DNA from: Planctomycetia bacterium
GTDB taxonomy: Bacteria > Planctomycetota > Planctomycetia > Gemmatales > Gemmataceae
Length of the DNA: 5,560 nt
Reading direction: 5' to 3'
Assembly (NCBI GenBank): GCA_025356615.1
Contig: JANXSH010000095.1
Location: 1 to 5,560 of the forward strand
Part shown: piece after piece, positions 5,432 through 5,560 of the stretch
Layout: every line of letters starts with the position of its first letter
Numbering within the stretch: position 1 is the first letter of the stretch
Position numbers and translations under genes: made by a program
The notes under the pieces: model-generated
The model's input: only the letters and a program-made list of their open reading frames with translations
The model's database searches: none
Told to the model about the DNA's origin: nothing

Positions 5432-5560
5432 TAAACACCGTATTGCAAGGATGACGTAAGCGATTGTCGTGCAACCCTTTATCGCCGAAATATGGCTGCC
5501 AGCACCGAAGTTCCGGCGCTGCAAGGGGTTCGGTCTGGAAGAGCCAAGAGCGATAAGGAC
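5432..5560. other. Right-edge sequence without a confident gene
   Basis: This part is less G/C-rich than the genes. Two plus-strand frames remain open to the edge: from a GTG at 5469 (VQPFIAEIWLPAPKF...) and from an ATG at 5492 (MAASTEVPALQG...). Neither has an SD, and only 23-30 codons are visible, so neither can be called. It may be an intergenic spacer, part of a dispersed repeat, or the first codons of a following gene. Confidence 0.3.

Noticed and set aside
5492..5560. Start of a new plus-strand gene at the right edge.
   Set aside because: Only 23 codons are visible, with no SD and no recognisable motif. A competing frame from 5469 is equally open.
1..5560. A new defence, mobile or biosynthetic system.
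   Set aside because: Apart from small repeats and small unknown ORFs at the edges, the genes are a NIPSNAP protein, a helicase, prfA and prmC. No tRNA, rRNA, transposase, integrase or CRISPR feature was seen.

Overview
The window looks like a stretch of chromosome from a high-GC bacterium, most likely a planctomycete (Gemmata-like). This is inferred from four things: a secreted NIPSNAP-domain protein of a type common in that group, strong G/C preference at third codon positions, weak or absent Shine-Dalgarno (SD) sites before several genes, and two intergenic repeat types that I recall as typical of such genomes. The assignment was not checked by any search.

Left part (1-786). A short minus-strand cluster reads out of the left edge. 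It contains a small membrane-anchored protein that appears to be frameshifted (166-413) and a 32-codon ORF with a good ribosome binding site (4-102). The stop of that ORF lies inside an almost ideal SD sequence for a gene starting at or just beyond position 1. A non-coding interval of about 370 nt follows (414-786). It separates this cluster from the plus-strand genes and holds a cluster of CGAAC/GTTCG pentamers and a small inverted repeat around a -10-like box.

Centre and right (787-5335). Four plus-strand genes follow in order: an exported NIPSNAP-family protein; a UPF1/IGHMBP2-like superfamily 1 helicase only 3 nt downstream; prfA (peptide chain release factor 1); and prmC (the methyltransferase that modifies the GGQ glutamine of release factors). 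The last two form a functional pair, since PrmC acts on the RF1 encoded next to it. A perfect 37-bp inverted repeat built from 10-bp tandem units sits between them. It creates a false in-frame N-terminal extension of prmC, and the true prmC start is probably the GTG at 4466.

Right edge (5336-5560). No confident gene is seen. There is a short stem-loop after prmC and a tract of four C-runs that is a strong G-quadruplex candidate on the minus strand. Most of the window is housekeeping sequence. The points most worth following are the frameshifted small membrane protein, the SD-overlapping small ORF, the palindromic repeat, and the placement of a UPF1-like helicase beside the release-factor genes.
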